Assembly (NCBI GenBank): GCA_030633185.1
Contig: DAOVTG010000112.1
Coordinates: 1-8,032, forward strand
Length of the DNA stretch: 8,032 bases
DNA from: Deltaproteobacteria bacterium
GTDB lineage: Bacteria; Desulfobacterota; Anaeroferrophillalia; Anaeroferrophillales; Tharpellaceae
Direction of reading: 5' to 3'
The notes beneath the pieces were generated by a model. The model was given only the letters and a program-made list of their open reading frames with translations. It searched no databases and was not told where the DNA came from. Below, piece after piece: positions 1 through 5,309 of this stretch. A program made the position numbers and the translations under genes. How positions within the stretch are numbered: position 1 is the first letter of the stretch; each line of letters opens with the position of its first letter.

Positions 1-201
1 ATGATGCGGGCTTTTGCTGATGAAGTGGAGGTCAAGCCCGGAGTTATTATTAACGGTGTGAGAACCGTGATCACCGGCCAACTCGCCGGTCCCGGCCTTT
101 TTGAGATTGTTACGACAATCGGTTGCGAAAGGGTAGTTGCCCGTTTGCGTCAAACACCGCAGCTTTTTACGTCTATGGAAGACCAAGCAGAAAAGTTGTG
201 A
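1..201 (+). CDS. Unrecognised 66-residue reading frame, probably the 3' part of a broken gene
   Basis: The frame is open from the first base of the window to TGA at 199-201, so it may start upstream; the ATG at position 1 has no visible ribosome binding site because the window begins there. The peptide is a mixed alpha/beta-like sequence (VEVKPGVIINGVRTVITGQL, later CERVVARLRQTPQLF) without a motif I can name. It has no signal peptide or membrane helix. After the stop, frame 2 continues at once with a coding-like peptide (DDLSSFRETVK), which suggests a +1 frameshift rather than a natural end. I treat it as the extracytoplasmic part of the decayed gene spanning 1-652, but it could be the true C-terminus of an unknown protein. 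Confidence 0.35.
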   Translation: MMRAFADEVEVKPGVIINGVRTVITGQLAGPGLFEIVTTIGCERVVARLRQTPQLFTSMEDQAEKL

Positions 202-337
202 TGATTTAAGCTCTTTTCGTGAAACCGTTAAGACTATTGCCAGGCCGCCGCATAAACCGTTGACCGGGATTGAGATCGGGGGTGATGGTCTATATTTATA
301 ATGCGGGCGAGCGTTTCGCCTTGAGAGAGCAGATTAA

Positions 338-652
338 ATGGGGCCTTGCCCTGATCTCTTTGGCTCTTCTGCTGTTGATCATATTGTTCTGATATTGGTT
401 TTGAAAACTGTAACCAAGCCGTTGACTAGAGCTTCTGGAGATTCATCGGCCTCAGTTGAACTTCAATCCTCTTCCAAAAGAGGAATCGACCGGTCAGCGA
501 GAAGATTGCCTCAGGCAACAGCTAAACCGAGACTCACCGGGAAGGCTCCGGTCTTGAAAACCACGGTACCAGCAAAGGCCGGGAAAACGAAAAACCTCTC
601 AGCGGAAGAGATAATTCCTTTCGATGATAATGAAGATTTTGAAGATTTTTAG
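338..652 (+). CDS. Hypothetical 104-residue protein with chemoreceptor-like C-terminal tail
   Basis: This frame is open from ATG 338 to TAG 650-652, with only a weak GAGAG (323-327) upstream. Its first ~16 residues are read out of frame with a better membrane helix encoded in frame 3, so the ATG is probably not a genuine start and the meaningful part begins near 390 (LVLKTVTKPLTR). Residues about 30-85 are low-complexity Ser/Lys/Ala/Pro-rich and likely disordered. The end is acidic (IIPFDDNEDFEDF). A terminal pentapeptide with two aromatic residues, here DFEDF, matches the x-[F/W]-x-x-[F/W] form of the CheR-tethering peptide of chemoreceptors. The stop overlaps the convergent queH stop by 4 nt. 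If translated, it would be a tail without a signalling domain, so it is more likely a fragment than a functional gene. Confidence 0.35.
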   Translation: MGPCPDLFGSSAVDHIVLILVLKTVTKPLTRASGDSSASVELQSSSKRGIDRSARRLPQATAKPRLTGKAPVLKTTVPAKAGKTKNLSAEEIIPFDDNEDFEDF

Positions 653-1191
653 TCATATAGTTTTTTGGCTCCCAGATAACGTTCTCCCTCACTGTAGATG
701 CAGCCGCAATATTGTTGACGATACATCTCTTTCTCTTTTGAGAGCTCAATGCCTTCGCTCCAGCCTTCACGAAAATCTTCGTAATGGAACTTAACCCCGT
801 AGCGGCGGCCGAGCTCTTGGCCGAGTTCGCAAATTTTTTCATGTTGCTGGAACTTGCTGTAGAGCAGGGTCGTGGTGAAAGCTTCAAATTTGCCTTTATG
901 GGCAATGCGGGCCGCTTTCTCAAGACGATCGTGGTAGCAGAAGAGACAGCGCTGTTGTTCACGAAAGGCCGCATTTTTCAGAAAATTTATCAACTCATAG
1001 CGCTCATCAATAATCAGCGGCAACTCCTCTTCCTGAGCCCATTTAACCAGGGTGTCACGACGTTTTTGCCACTCTGTGTAAGGATGGATATGGTTATAGT
1101 AAAAAGCGCGTAACTGGTGGCCTTGCTGGCGCAGTTGCATGACCGGATAGATGGCACAAGGGCCGCAGCAGCAGTGCAGAAGAATTTTCAT
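649..1191 (-). CDS. queH: Epoxyqueuosine reductase QueH
   Basis: QueH performs the last step of queuosine synthesis, reducing epoxyqueuosine to queuosine at position 34 of tRNAs for Asp, Asn, His and Tyr; it is the cobalamin-independent counterpart of QueG and acts in the cytoplasm. The 180-residue product has the family's cysteine pattern: HCCCGPC at residues 6-12, RCLFCY at 81-86 and YCGCIYSE at 161-168. In the family these cysteines hold a 4Fe-4S cluster and a neighbouring iron centre. Other family-like stretches are FYYNHIHPYTEWQKR (30-44) and FTTTLLYSKFQQHEKI (105-120). Length is typical. The start is set by the N-terminus MKILLHCCCGPC; no good Shine-Dalgarno sequence precedes it. The gene is divergent from tRNA-His, with 84 nt to the tRNA G-1, and convergent with the remnant at 1-652. 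No rho-independent terminator is visible downstream and no clear promoter upstream. Confidence 0.95.
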   Translation of the reverse strand: MKILLHCCCGPCAIYPVMQLRQQGHQLRAFYYNHIHPYTEWQKRRDTLVKWAQEEELPLIIDERYELINFLKNAAFREQQRCLFCYHDRLEKAARIAHKGKFEAFTTTLLYSKFQQHEKICELGQELGRRYGVKFHYEDFREGWSEGIELSKEKEMYRQQYCGCIYSEGERYLGAKKLYD

Positions 1192-1217
1192 GGGTAACCA
1201 TTTAAGTAAGTTTCAGG

Positions 1218-1246
1218 TTGACAGGCGAGAGCTTTTCCATTAATTA
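1218..1246 (+). promoter_or_regulatory. Candidate sigma-70 promoter of tRNA-His
   Basis: A perfect -35 hexamer, TTGACA, lies at 1218-1223. At 17-bp spacing the -10 position reads TAATTA (1241-1246), which is poor; ATTAAT at 1239-1244 fits better by sequence (4/6) but gives only 15-bp spacing. The following bases, GTGACGCC, are GC-rich, as is common in stringently controlled tRNA promoters. Transcription would start near 1252, about 24 nt before the tRNA. The call rests on the -35 and the position. Confidence 0.4.
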
Positions 1247-1275
1247 GTGACGCCTTCGGAGATTACTGGTACTAT

Positions 1276-1353
1276 GGTGGGTGTAGCTCAGTTGGTTAGA
1301 GCGCAGGATTGTGGCTCCTGAGGCCGAGGGTTCAAATCCCTTTACTCACCCCA
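1276..1353 (+). tRNA. tRNA-His (anticodon GTG)
   Basis: The sequence folds into a full cloverleaf. The acceptor stem is GTGGGTG (1277-1283) paired to 1343-1349 with two G-U pairs. The D arm contains TAGCTCAGTTGGTTAGAGC. The anticodon stem is CAGGA/TCCTG, with loop TTGTGGC (1309-1315) and anticodon GTG at 1311-1313. The T arm is GAGGG-TTCAAAT-CCCTT. CCA is encoded at 1351-1353. The base before the acceptor stem is G (1276) opposite C73 (1350), the G-1:C73 identity pair specific to histidine tRNAs, which confirms the assignment. G34 makes this tRNA a substrate of the queuosine pathway whose last enzyme, QueH, is encoded next door. No variable-arm expansion or intron is present. Confidence 0.98.
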
Positions 1354-1363
1354 TAAATAAAAG

Positions 1364-1414
1364 CCCGAAGTAAAATCGCTTAACATAGCGGTTTTACTTC
1401 GGGTTTCTTTTTTT
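1364..1414 (+). terminator. Rho-independent terminator behind tRNA-His, probably bidirectional
   Basis: A 17-bp stem pairs 1364-1380 (CCCGAAGTAAAATCGCT) with 1387-1403 around a 6-nt loop, TAACAT; there is one T-G wobble. On the plus strand it is followed by TTTCTTTTTTT (1404-1414). On the minus strand the same stem is followed by CTTTTATTTATGG, so it can also stop transcripts coming from the rubrerythrin-like gene. It starts 11 nt after the tRNA CCA end. Confidence 0.92.
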
Positions 1415-1451
1415 GTTGAACAAAACATGATGAATTCGTAAAAAGTCACGG

Positions 1452-1579
1452 GATGGCTAAGTAAAAATTTTGATAGACAAGATGTTTTGGTTTTCCAGGC
1501 GCGAGACTATACATGTAGTATGTCGAGTGTCTGGAAAACCAAAACAACGCAGGATATCGGAACTTTTTACTTAGCCATC
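1452..1579. repeat. 128-nt imperfect palindromic element (REP/MITE-like)
   Basis: The outer arms are perfect 16-mers: GATGGCTAAGTAAAAA (1452-1467) and its reverse complement at 1564-1579. The inner arms are also perfect 16-mers: TGTTTTGGTTTTCCAG (1483-1498) and its complement at 1531-1546. Between them 1468-1475 can pair with 1555-1562 (six of eight positions Watson-Crick, two wobble), leaving an internal loop 1476-1482/1547-1554. The centre (1499-1530) can close further around loop ATGTA (1513-1517). It ends 12 nt short of the rubrerythrin-like stop codon, in that gene's 3' untranslated region. No transposase and no clear target duplication are seen. It resembles short dispersed repeats containing a GATGGCTTCGTAAAAAG-like end that I recall from deltaproteobacterial genomes, but that link is from memory. 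Confidence 0.8.
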
Positions 1580-1591
1580 AAAAATCCGCTC

Positions 1592-2104
1592 CTACATGGG
1601 GACAAAGTTGTTGGCTTGCCAGTAATCTTCTTTGAGGATGTCAAGCTCCTGGGCGAAACCGTCGTAGTGGCCTTGCTCCCATTTGACAAGGTGGTTGAAA
1701 AATGCCTTGACTTCGGGGTTGTCAGACTCATTGGCGCATTGACGGTAGAAGTTGACGGCGTTAAGTTCAAGCTGCATGCCGACACTTAAAGCACTGATTT
1801 CAAAGTGGCTCTGTTTGATGCGGGCTTTAAGCTGGTTACTGAAGATTGGGCCGCTGACTCCCGCATTTGGATTAGCTGCCAGTGGTGCGGAGAAGTTAAA
1901 ATCGCCGGTTTCCAGGATGCTGCCGTACTGTTTTTTAAGGTAGTTAAAATGGAGTAACTCCTCTTTTGCGAGACGTTCAAAAGTCTCTTTTCCCTGTGGG
2001 TCTTTTGTGGTTGCTGCGGCATTATTGTAGAAATGGTGGCCGGTCATCTCGGCTTCCATGGCAGTTTTTAAGGCGGCCAGGATTTTTTCATCGGCAGTAG
2101 TCAT
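1592..2104 (-). CDS. Ferritin-like diiron protein, rubrerythrin family (no rubredoxin domain)
   Basis: The 170-residue protein consists of one four-helix ferritin-like domain. Diiron ligands are visible in the canonical spacing: E19 seven residues before Y26 (EMTGHHFY), EELLH with E49 and H52, E113 seven before Y120 (ELNAVNFY), and WEQGH with E143 and H146. Classical rubrerythrin adds a C-terminal rubredoxin domain with two CxxC motifs; this protein ends at YWQANNFVPM without one, so it needs an external electron donor. The family reduces hydrogen peroxide or handles iron in anaerobes, in the cytoplasm; the exact activity is not readable from sequence. The start is supported by AAGGAG (complement of 2112-2117), 7 nt before ATG. 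The gene is monocistronic, with its own promoter near 2187-2215 and a probable terminator at 1364-1403 read from the minus strand. Confidence 0.9.
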   Translation of the reverse strand: MTTADEKILAALKTAMEAEMTGHHFYNNAAATTKDPQGKETFERLAKEELLHFNYLKKQYGSILETGDFNFSAPLAANPNAGVSGPIFSNQLKARIKQSHFEISALSVGMQLELNAVNFYRQCANESDNPEVKAFFNHLVKWEQGHYDGFAQELDILKEDYWQANNFVPM

Positions 2105-2111
2105 AAGCTAA

Positions 2112-2117
2112 CTCCTT
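2112..2117 (-). promoter_or_regulatory. Ribosome binding site of the rubrerythrin-like gene
   Basis: AAGGAG on the minus strand, 7 nt before the ATG at 2104-2102, fixes the start codon. It lies only 4 nt downstream of the A7 run of a C9-A7 homopolymer tract. Confidence 0.8.
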
Positions 2118-2121
2118 ATAC

Positions 2122-2137
2122 TTTTTTTGGGGGGGGG
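2122..2137. repeat. T7-G9 homopolymer tract in the rubrerythrin leader
   Basis: Seven T (2122-2128) are followed directly by nine G (2129-2137). On the transcribed strand of the diiron gene this is C9 then A7, just upstream of the Shine-Dalgarno sequence. Such tracts are prone to length change by slippage, and also to sequencing and assembly error. Confidence 0.85.
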
Positions 2138-2180
2138 CTCGATCATTGTGCTTCGCTTGCGCCTGATGAGAGGCTAATGA

Positions 2181-2195
2181 AGATAATTTTTATCT
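2181..2195. promoter_or_regulatory. Fur/PerR-like operator over the -10 of the rubrerythrin-like gene
   Basis: AGATAATTTTTATCT is an almost perfect 7-1-7 palindrome. It matches the classical Fur consensus TGATAATnATTATCA at 11 of 14 defined positions and is close to the related PerR box TTATAATnATTATAA. It lies across the -10 hexamer, where a repressor would block transcription. Rubrerythrin genes are PerR targets in some sulfate reducers, so the position makes biological sense. The surrounding DNA is AT-rich, so a chance match is possible. Confidence 0.45.
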
Positions 2196-2215
2196 TGTTT
2201 GATAACTTTTGTCAA
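2187..2215 (-). promoter_or_regulatory. Sigma-70 type promoter of the rubrerythrin-like gene
   Basis: On the minus strand a perfect TTGACA (complement of 2210-2215) is followed after exactly 17 nt by TAAAAA (complement of 2187-2192; 4/6 match to TATAAT). The expected start near 2180 gives a leader of about 75 nt. Confidence 0.6.
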
Positions 2216-2293
2216 CAATTTTTATTGAACCTTCAATTGGATTAGAACTCTTCAGTGTAAGTAGAAAAATACCATATATTGATGAATTTCGGT

Positions 2294-2387
2294 GAATTCC
2301 GGGGACATAACCCGATTCTCCGAAGGAAATCGGTATTGTGTACCCGGAATTTACGGGTTAGCTGAATAGTTACCCCGAATTTGACTT
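2294..2387. repeat. REP-like palindrome with degenerate repeats
   Basis: AATTCCGGG (2295-2303) and CCCGGAATT (2343-2351) form the outer arms. Inside, ACATAACCCGATT and its approximate complement ATCGGTATTGTGT continue the symmetry with small offsets, and the core CCGATT-C-TCC-GAA-GGA-AATCGG (about 2312-2333) makes a tight hairpin with a GAA loop. Next to it, ACCCG (2342-2346) can pair with CGGGT (2354-2358), and a further degenerate ACCCCGAATT unit lies at 2372-2381. The sequence style (CCGGGGACA / TATTGTGT next to GGAATT) resembles repeats I associate with REP-associated tyrosine transposases (RAYT); no such gene is in the window. It lies about 85 nt upstream of trkA. Confidence 0.6.
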
Positions 2388-2409
2388 TCATCTGCTGGTC
2401 TGTTAGGGT
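2381..2409 (+). promoter_or_regulatory. Weak candidate promoter for trkA
   Basis: TTGACT (2381-2386) is followed after 17 nt by TAGGGT (2404-2409). The -35 is good (5/6) but the -10 keeps only three consensus bases. It is the best-spaced pair I find between the REP-like element and trkA; an alternative sigma factor or another position is equally possible. Confidence 0.22.
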
Positions 2410-2471
2410 CGGTGCCTGATTATTCTTGTTGTGAAATCCTGGGAGATTGTCATCTTTTTTATGGAGCGTTA

Positions 2472-3827
2472 ATGAAGATAGTTATTTCCGGTTCCGGTGA
2501 AGTCGGGTTCCATCTGGCCGAGCAGTTGGTGACCAGTCATCAGGATGTGGTATTGATTGAGAAAGACCCGCTCAGGGCGAAGTTTGTGGCCGACCATCTT
2601 GATTGTATGGTGGTTCAGGGTGAAGGCAGTAATCCGGAAATTCTGGCTGAGGCCGGGATCGACGGGGCTGATACCTTTATCGCGGTTTCCAATCTTGATG
2701 AGGTCAATATCGTCTCCTGTCTGGTGGTTGCCAACGAGTTCAAGGTCAAGACCAAGATTGCCAGGGTTCGCAGTATTCAGTACCGGCGCAGTGGTATTTT
2801 GAAGAATTCGTTGCTCGGGATTGACTATGTCGTCAATCCCGAGATTGAGGCGGCCCGGGCGATTATGAATATCGTGGCTCATGGTGCCACCGGTGAAGTT
2901 CTGGTGTTTGAGGGTACCGATATCCAATTGCGTAATGTCTTTGTCGATGAGGTTTCTCCTTTTCGAGATAAGAGTTTGCGTGAGATTCGCAAGGAGATTC
3001 GTCACAATTTTATTATCGCCGGCATCAATCGGGATGATGAGGTGATTATTCCTTATGGCGATACCAGAATTTGTGAAGGGGATCGGATATATCTCGTTTC
3101 AAGCAATCGCAATATGGAACGGATCTTAGCTCGTACCGGTCGTTTCCGCCATAAACTGCATAATGTGGTGGTTGTCGGGGGCGGGAGAATCGGCTGTTAT
3201 GTCACTGAATTTCTGCTGGGTTCGGGTCGTAGTGTTAAAATTGTCGAAAAGGATTACAACCATTGCAAATATCTGGCCGAACGTTTTCCCGATGCCTTAG
3301 TGATCAACGAGGATATCTCGGATGAAAAGCTCTTCGAGGATGAACAACTGTACACTTCCGACCTGATTGTGACCACAACTCACGATGAGGCTCTCAATAT
3401 GTTGACTGCCATCTATGCTAAAAGTCTTGGTGTCAGACGGGTTGTGCCGGTTGTCAACAAGTCAAGTTATCTGAACATTGCCGACAAACTCGGTATCGAT
3501 GCAACCGTTAGTCCGAAGGCCAGTTCTGTCAGCGCTATTCTCAAGTATGTGCGGCGCGGTAATATTAAACAGGTCTATTCTATTTTTGACGGCAAGGCTG
3601 AGGCGATTGAGTTCGCCATCAATCCATCGAGCCGGATTGCCGGGAAAATGGTGAAAGAGTTGCATCTGCCGAATGGCTCCCTGGTGGTTGCCGTTAACCG
3701 TCCAGAGGCTGGTGGCAGTAAGAATTTTGTTCCCAACGGTGAATTTGTGATTGAGGCGGGCGATAATGTGATTACCTTTGCCAAAGCTGAACAGATTGAT
3801 CTATTAGAAGAGCTTTTCCTGCATTAG
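2472..3827 (+). CDS. trkA: Trk system potassium uptake protein TrkA (NAD-binding regulatory subunit)
   Basis: TrkA is the cytoplasmic nucleotide-binding subunit that gates the TrkH potassium channel-like protein. The 451-residue product has two tandem RCK halves, each a Rossmann TrkA-N domain followed by a TrkA-C domain, as in the E. coli protein of 458 residues. The first dinucleotide motif is GSGEVG (residues 7-12), with acidic E30 closing the second strand (VVLIEKDP). The second is GGGRIG near residues 236-241, followed by VKIVEKD. The frame is open back to GTG 2412, which would add 20 residues (MPDYSCCEILG...). I choose ATG 2472 because GGAG (2463-2466) sits 5 nt upstream and MKIVISGSGEVG is the family's usual N-terminus. 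The gene heads a same-strand run; the next gene, trkH, starts 8 nt after its stop. Confidence 0.96.
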   Translation: MKIVISGSGEVGFHLAEQLVTSHQDVVLIEKDPLRAKFVADHLDCMVVQGEGSNPEILAEAGIDGADTFIAVSNLDEVNIVSCLVVANEFKVKTKIARVRSIQYRRSGILKNSLLGIDYVVNPEIEAARAIMNIVAHGATGEVLVFEGTDIQLRNVFVDEVSPFRDKSLREIRKEIRHNFIIAGINRDDEVIIPYGDTRICEGDRIYLVSSNRNMERILARTGRFRHKLHNVVVVGGGRIGCYVTEFLLGSGRSVKIVEKDYNHCKYLAERFPDALVINEDISDEKLFEDEQLYTSDLIVTTTHDEALNMLTAIYAKSLGVRRVVPVVNKSSYLNIADKLGIDATVSPKASSVSAILKYVRRGNIKQVYSIFDGKAEAIEFAINPSSRIAGKMVKELHLPNGSLVVAVNRPEAGGSKNFVPNGEFVIEAGDNVITFAKAEQIDLLEELFLH

Positions 3828-3835
3828 TATTTCAT

Positions 3836-5287
3836 ATGAGTCCTAAAATCGTTTTACGGATTGTATCCTATCTCCTGTTGATTGTTTGCGGTTTTATGCT
3901 GACGGCAGTTGCGGTGGCCCTCTATTTTCGGGAGTTTTCGGTCTCTCTGGCTTTTATTCAGCCGATTGTGGCGACGACCCTGGTCGCTGGCATCTTTCTC
4001 TTTGCGACCCGTAATTCCGGACGTAGCAATCCCTCATTTAAGGATGGTTTTATCTTTGTTGTTTGTGGTTGGGGCATGGCGGCGCTACTTGGTTGTCTGC
4101 CTTTTTATCTCTCCGGGACGATTCCTTCATTTTGTGACGCCTATTTTGAGGCCATTTCCGGTTTTACGACAACCGGGGCTTCTATTTTGACCGAGATTCA
4201 GAGTTTGCCCCGGGCCATCCTTTACTGGCGTTCTTTGACTCACTGGTTGGGCGGTATGGGGATTGTGGTTTTGACGGTCGCAATTCTGCCGTTGCTGGGC
4301 GTCGGTGGCCTACAGTTGGTCAAGGCTGAGGCCCCCGGGCCGACGGTTGATAAAATTACGCCACGCATTGCCGAGACGGCCAAGTATCTCTGGTACATCT
4401 ATCTTGGTATGACCGTTCTTGAAACCCTGCTCCTGATGGGTGGCGGTATGGGTTTTCTGGATGCCTTGACGCATACCTTCGGAACCGTTGCTACCGGTGG
4501 ATTCTCGACCAAGAATACCAGTGTAGCTCATTTCAATTCTGCTTATATAGACTGGGTGATAACCTTTTTCATGGTCGCGGCCGGGATGAATTTTGTGCTT
4601 CATTTTCGCCTTCTGACAGGTAATGTCAAATCCCTTTTTTCAAATACCGAACTTAAAGCCTACCTTCTGATCTTTGTCGTCGCAACCTTAATGGTCGCTT
4701 ATAAACTTCACCTTGAAATATATTCCGGTTTTGCCGAGGCCCTGCGCTATTCAGCTTTTCAGGTTGCCTCAATCTTAACGACTACCGGTTATGTTACAGC
4801 TGATTATGAGACGTGGCCTTATATGGCGCAGGCGGTACTGTTTTTGTTGATGTTTGTCGGCGGTTGTTCGGGTTCAACCGGTGGCGGGATCAAGGTGATC
4901 AGGATTGTCGTCTTGTTCAAACAGGCGGTTAATGAGATGAAGTATCTGATTCATCCCAAAGCGGTTTTCCCCTTGCGTTTATCAGGTCGGGCGGTACGTA
5001 AGAATATTGTCTATGCAATTTCCGGATTTTTCTTTCTTTATATTACTATCTTGCTGCTGGTTACCTTTGTCGTCACCCTGGCCGGGGTTGATCTCTTAAG
5101 CGCCGTAGCCACAGCTCTGGCGACTGTCGGCAACATCGGCCCCGGTTTCGGGATTGTCGGGCCAACCCACCAGTATGCTCACTTTTCGGATCTGATCAAA
5201 TGGGTTTTAAGCTTTGCCATGTTGGCTGGCCGTTTGGAACTCTATACTGTTCTAGTACTCTTCACCCCGATGTTCTGGCGACGTTAG
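3836..5287 (+). CDS. trkH: Trk system potassium uptake protein TrkH (membrane subunit)
   Basis: TrkH is the potassium-translocating inner-membrane subunit that works with TrkA. At 483 residues it equals the E. coli length. Four channel-like membrane-pore-membrane repeats are visible through their filter segments: TTTGAS (111-116), VATGGF (218-223), TTTGYV (315-320) and TVGNIGPG (430-437). The fourth is the divergent one, as usual in the family. The loop GCSGSTGGG (343-351) corresponds to the gating region in the middle of the third repeat, and the end AGRLELYTVLVLFTPMFWRR is typical. The N-terminal helix starts within ten residues of ATG 3836. No clear Shine-Dalgarno sequence precedes this start; with only 8 nt after trkA, translation is likely coupled. 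The family uses proton or sodium gradient and/or nucleotide gating; which applies here cannot be told. Confidence 0.96.
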   Translation: MSPKIVLRIVSYLLLIVCGFMLTAVAVALYFREFSVSLAFIQPIVATTLVAGIFLFATRNSGRSNPSFKDGFIFVVCGWGMAALLGCLPFYLSGTIPSFCDAYFEAISGFTTTGASILTEIQSLPRAILYWRSLTHWLGGMGIVVLTVAILPLLGVGGLQLVKAEAPGPTVDKITPRIAETAKYLWYIYLGMTVLETLLLMGGGMGFLDALTHTFGTVATGGFSTKNTSVAHFNSAYIDWVITFFMVAAGMNFVLHFRLLTGNVKSLFSNTELKAYLLIFVVATLMVAYKLHLEIYSGFAEALRYSAFQVASILTTTGYVTADYETWPYMAQAVLFLLMFVGGCSGSTGGGIKVIRIVVLFKQAVNEMKYLIHPKAVFPLRLSGRAVRKNIVYAISGFFFLYITILLLVTFVVTLAGVDLLSAVATALATVGNIGPGFGIVGPTHQYAHFSDLIKWVLSFAMLAGRLELYTVLVLFTPMFWRR

Positions 5288-5309
5288 AAAAAGGACGATA
5301 TAAGAGTTT

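Larger units (their letters stand above)
1..652 (+). pseudogene. Frameshifted, internally deleted remnant, probably of a methyl-accepting chemotaxis protein
   Basis: No single frame is open here, but coding-like peptide runs on through frame changes. Frame 1 (1-201) ends in AEKL. Frame 2 continues from about 200 as DDLSSFRETVKTIARPPH and stops near 299. Frame 3 (about 285-392) gives NAGERFALREQ followed by a strongly hydrophobic helix, IKWGLALISLALLLLIILF. Frame 2 then resumes with LILVLKTVTKPLTR, which resembles the membrane exit and the proline-containing first helix of a HAMP domain. The remainder is a Lys/Pro/Ala-rich linker ending in EDFEDF, like the flexible tail and aromatic CheR/CheB-tether pentapeptide of many chemoreceptors. 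The methylation helices and signalling hairpin (roughly 250 residues) that should separate HAMP from tail are absent, so base errors alone cannot explain the locus. The identification is an inference from architecture; no diagnostic signalling motif remains. Alternatives are unrelated small genes or a membrane protein I do not recognise. Confidence 0.42.
2105..2471. other. Intergenic control region between the rubrerythrin-like gene and trkA
   Basis: This 367-nt divergent gap has no credible gene. From left to right it contains the rubrerythrin ribosome binding site, the T7-G9 tract, the operator and promoter of the minus-strand gene, an AT-rich stretch (about 2216-2290) in which I see nothing definite, the REP-like palindromes (2294-2387) and the trkA leader. 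Confidence 0.7.

Noticed and set aside
467..484. 7-bp perfect hairpin TCCTCTT-CCAA-AAGAGGA
   Set aside because: No T-run follows on either strand and it lies far beyond the queH stop, so I see no terminator function; probably chance within the low-complexity tail region.
534..1113. Open frames overlapping queH (146 residues on the minus strand from 974, 109 residues on the plus strand from 784)
   Set aside because: Both lie over queH in other frames, show no family motif, and queH is certain from its cysteine pattern.
1341..1460. Possible integrase attachment site at the tRNA-His 3' end
   Set aside because: I see no second copy of the tRNA 3' end, no integrase and no foreign gene block in the window.
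1452..1579. CRISPR-like repeat or intact insertion sequence
   Set aside because: There is only one palindrome with no regularly spaced repeats or spacers and no transposase frame; it is too short for an IS.
2412..2471. Upstream GTG start adding 20 residues to TrkA
   Set aside because: The extension MPDYSCCEILG is not TrkA-like, while ATG 2472 has GGAG at good spacing and gives the canonical N-terminus.
2469..3005. 178-residue open frame on the minus strand over trkA
   Set aside because: Shadow of trkA codon usage; no recognisable motif and the plus-strand gene is unambiguous.
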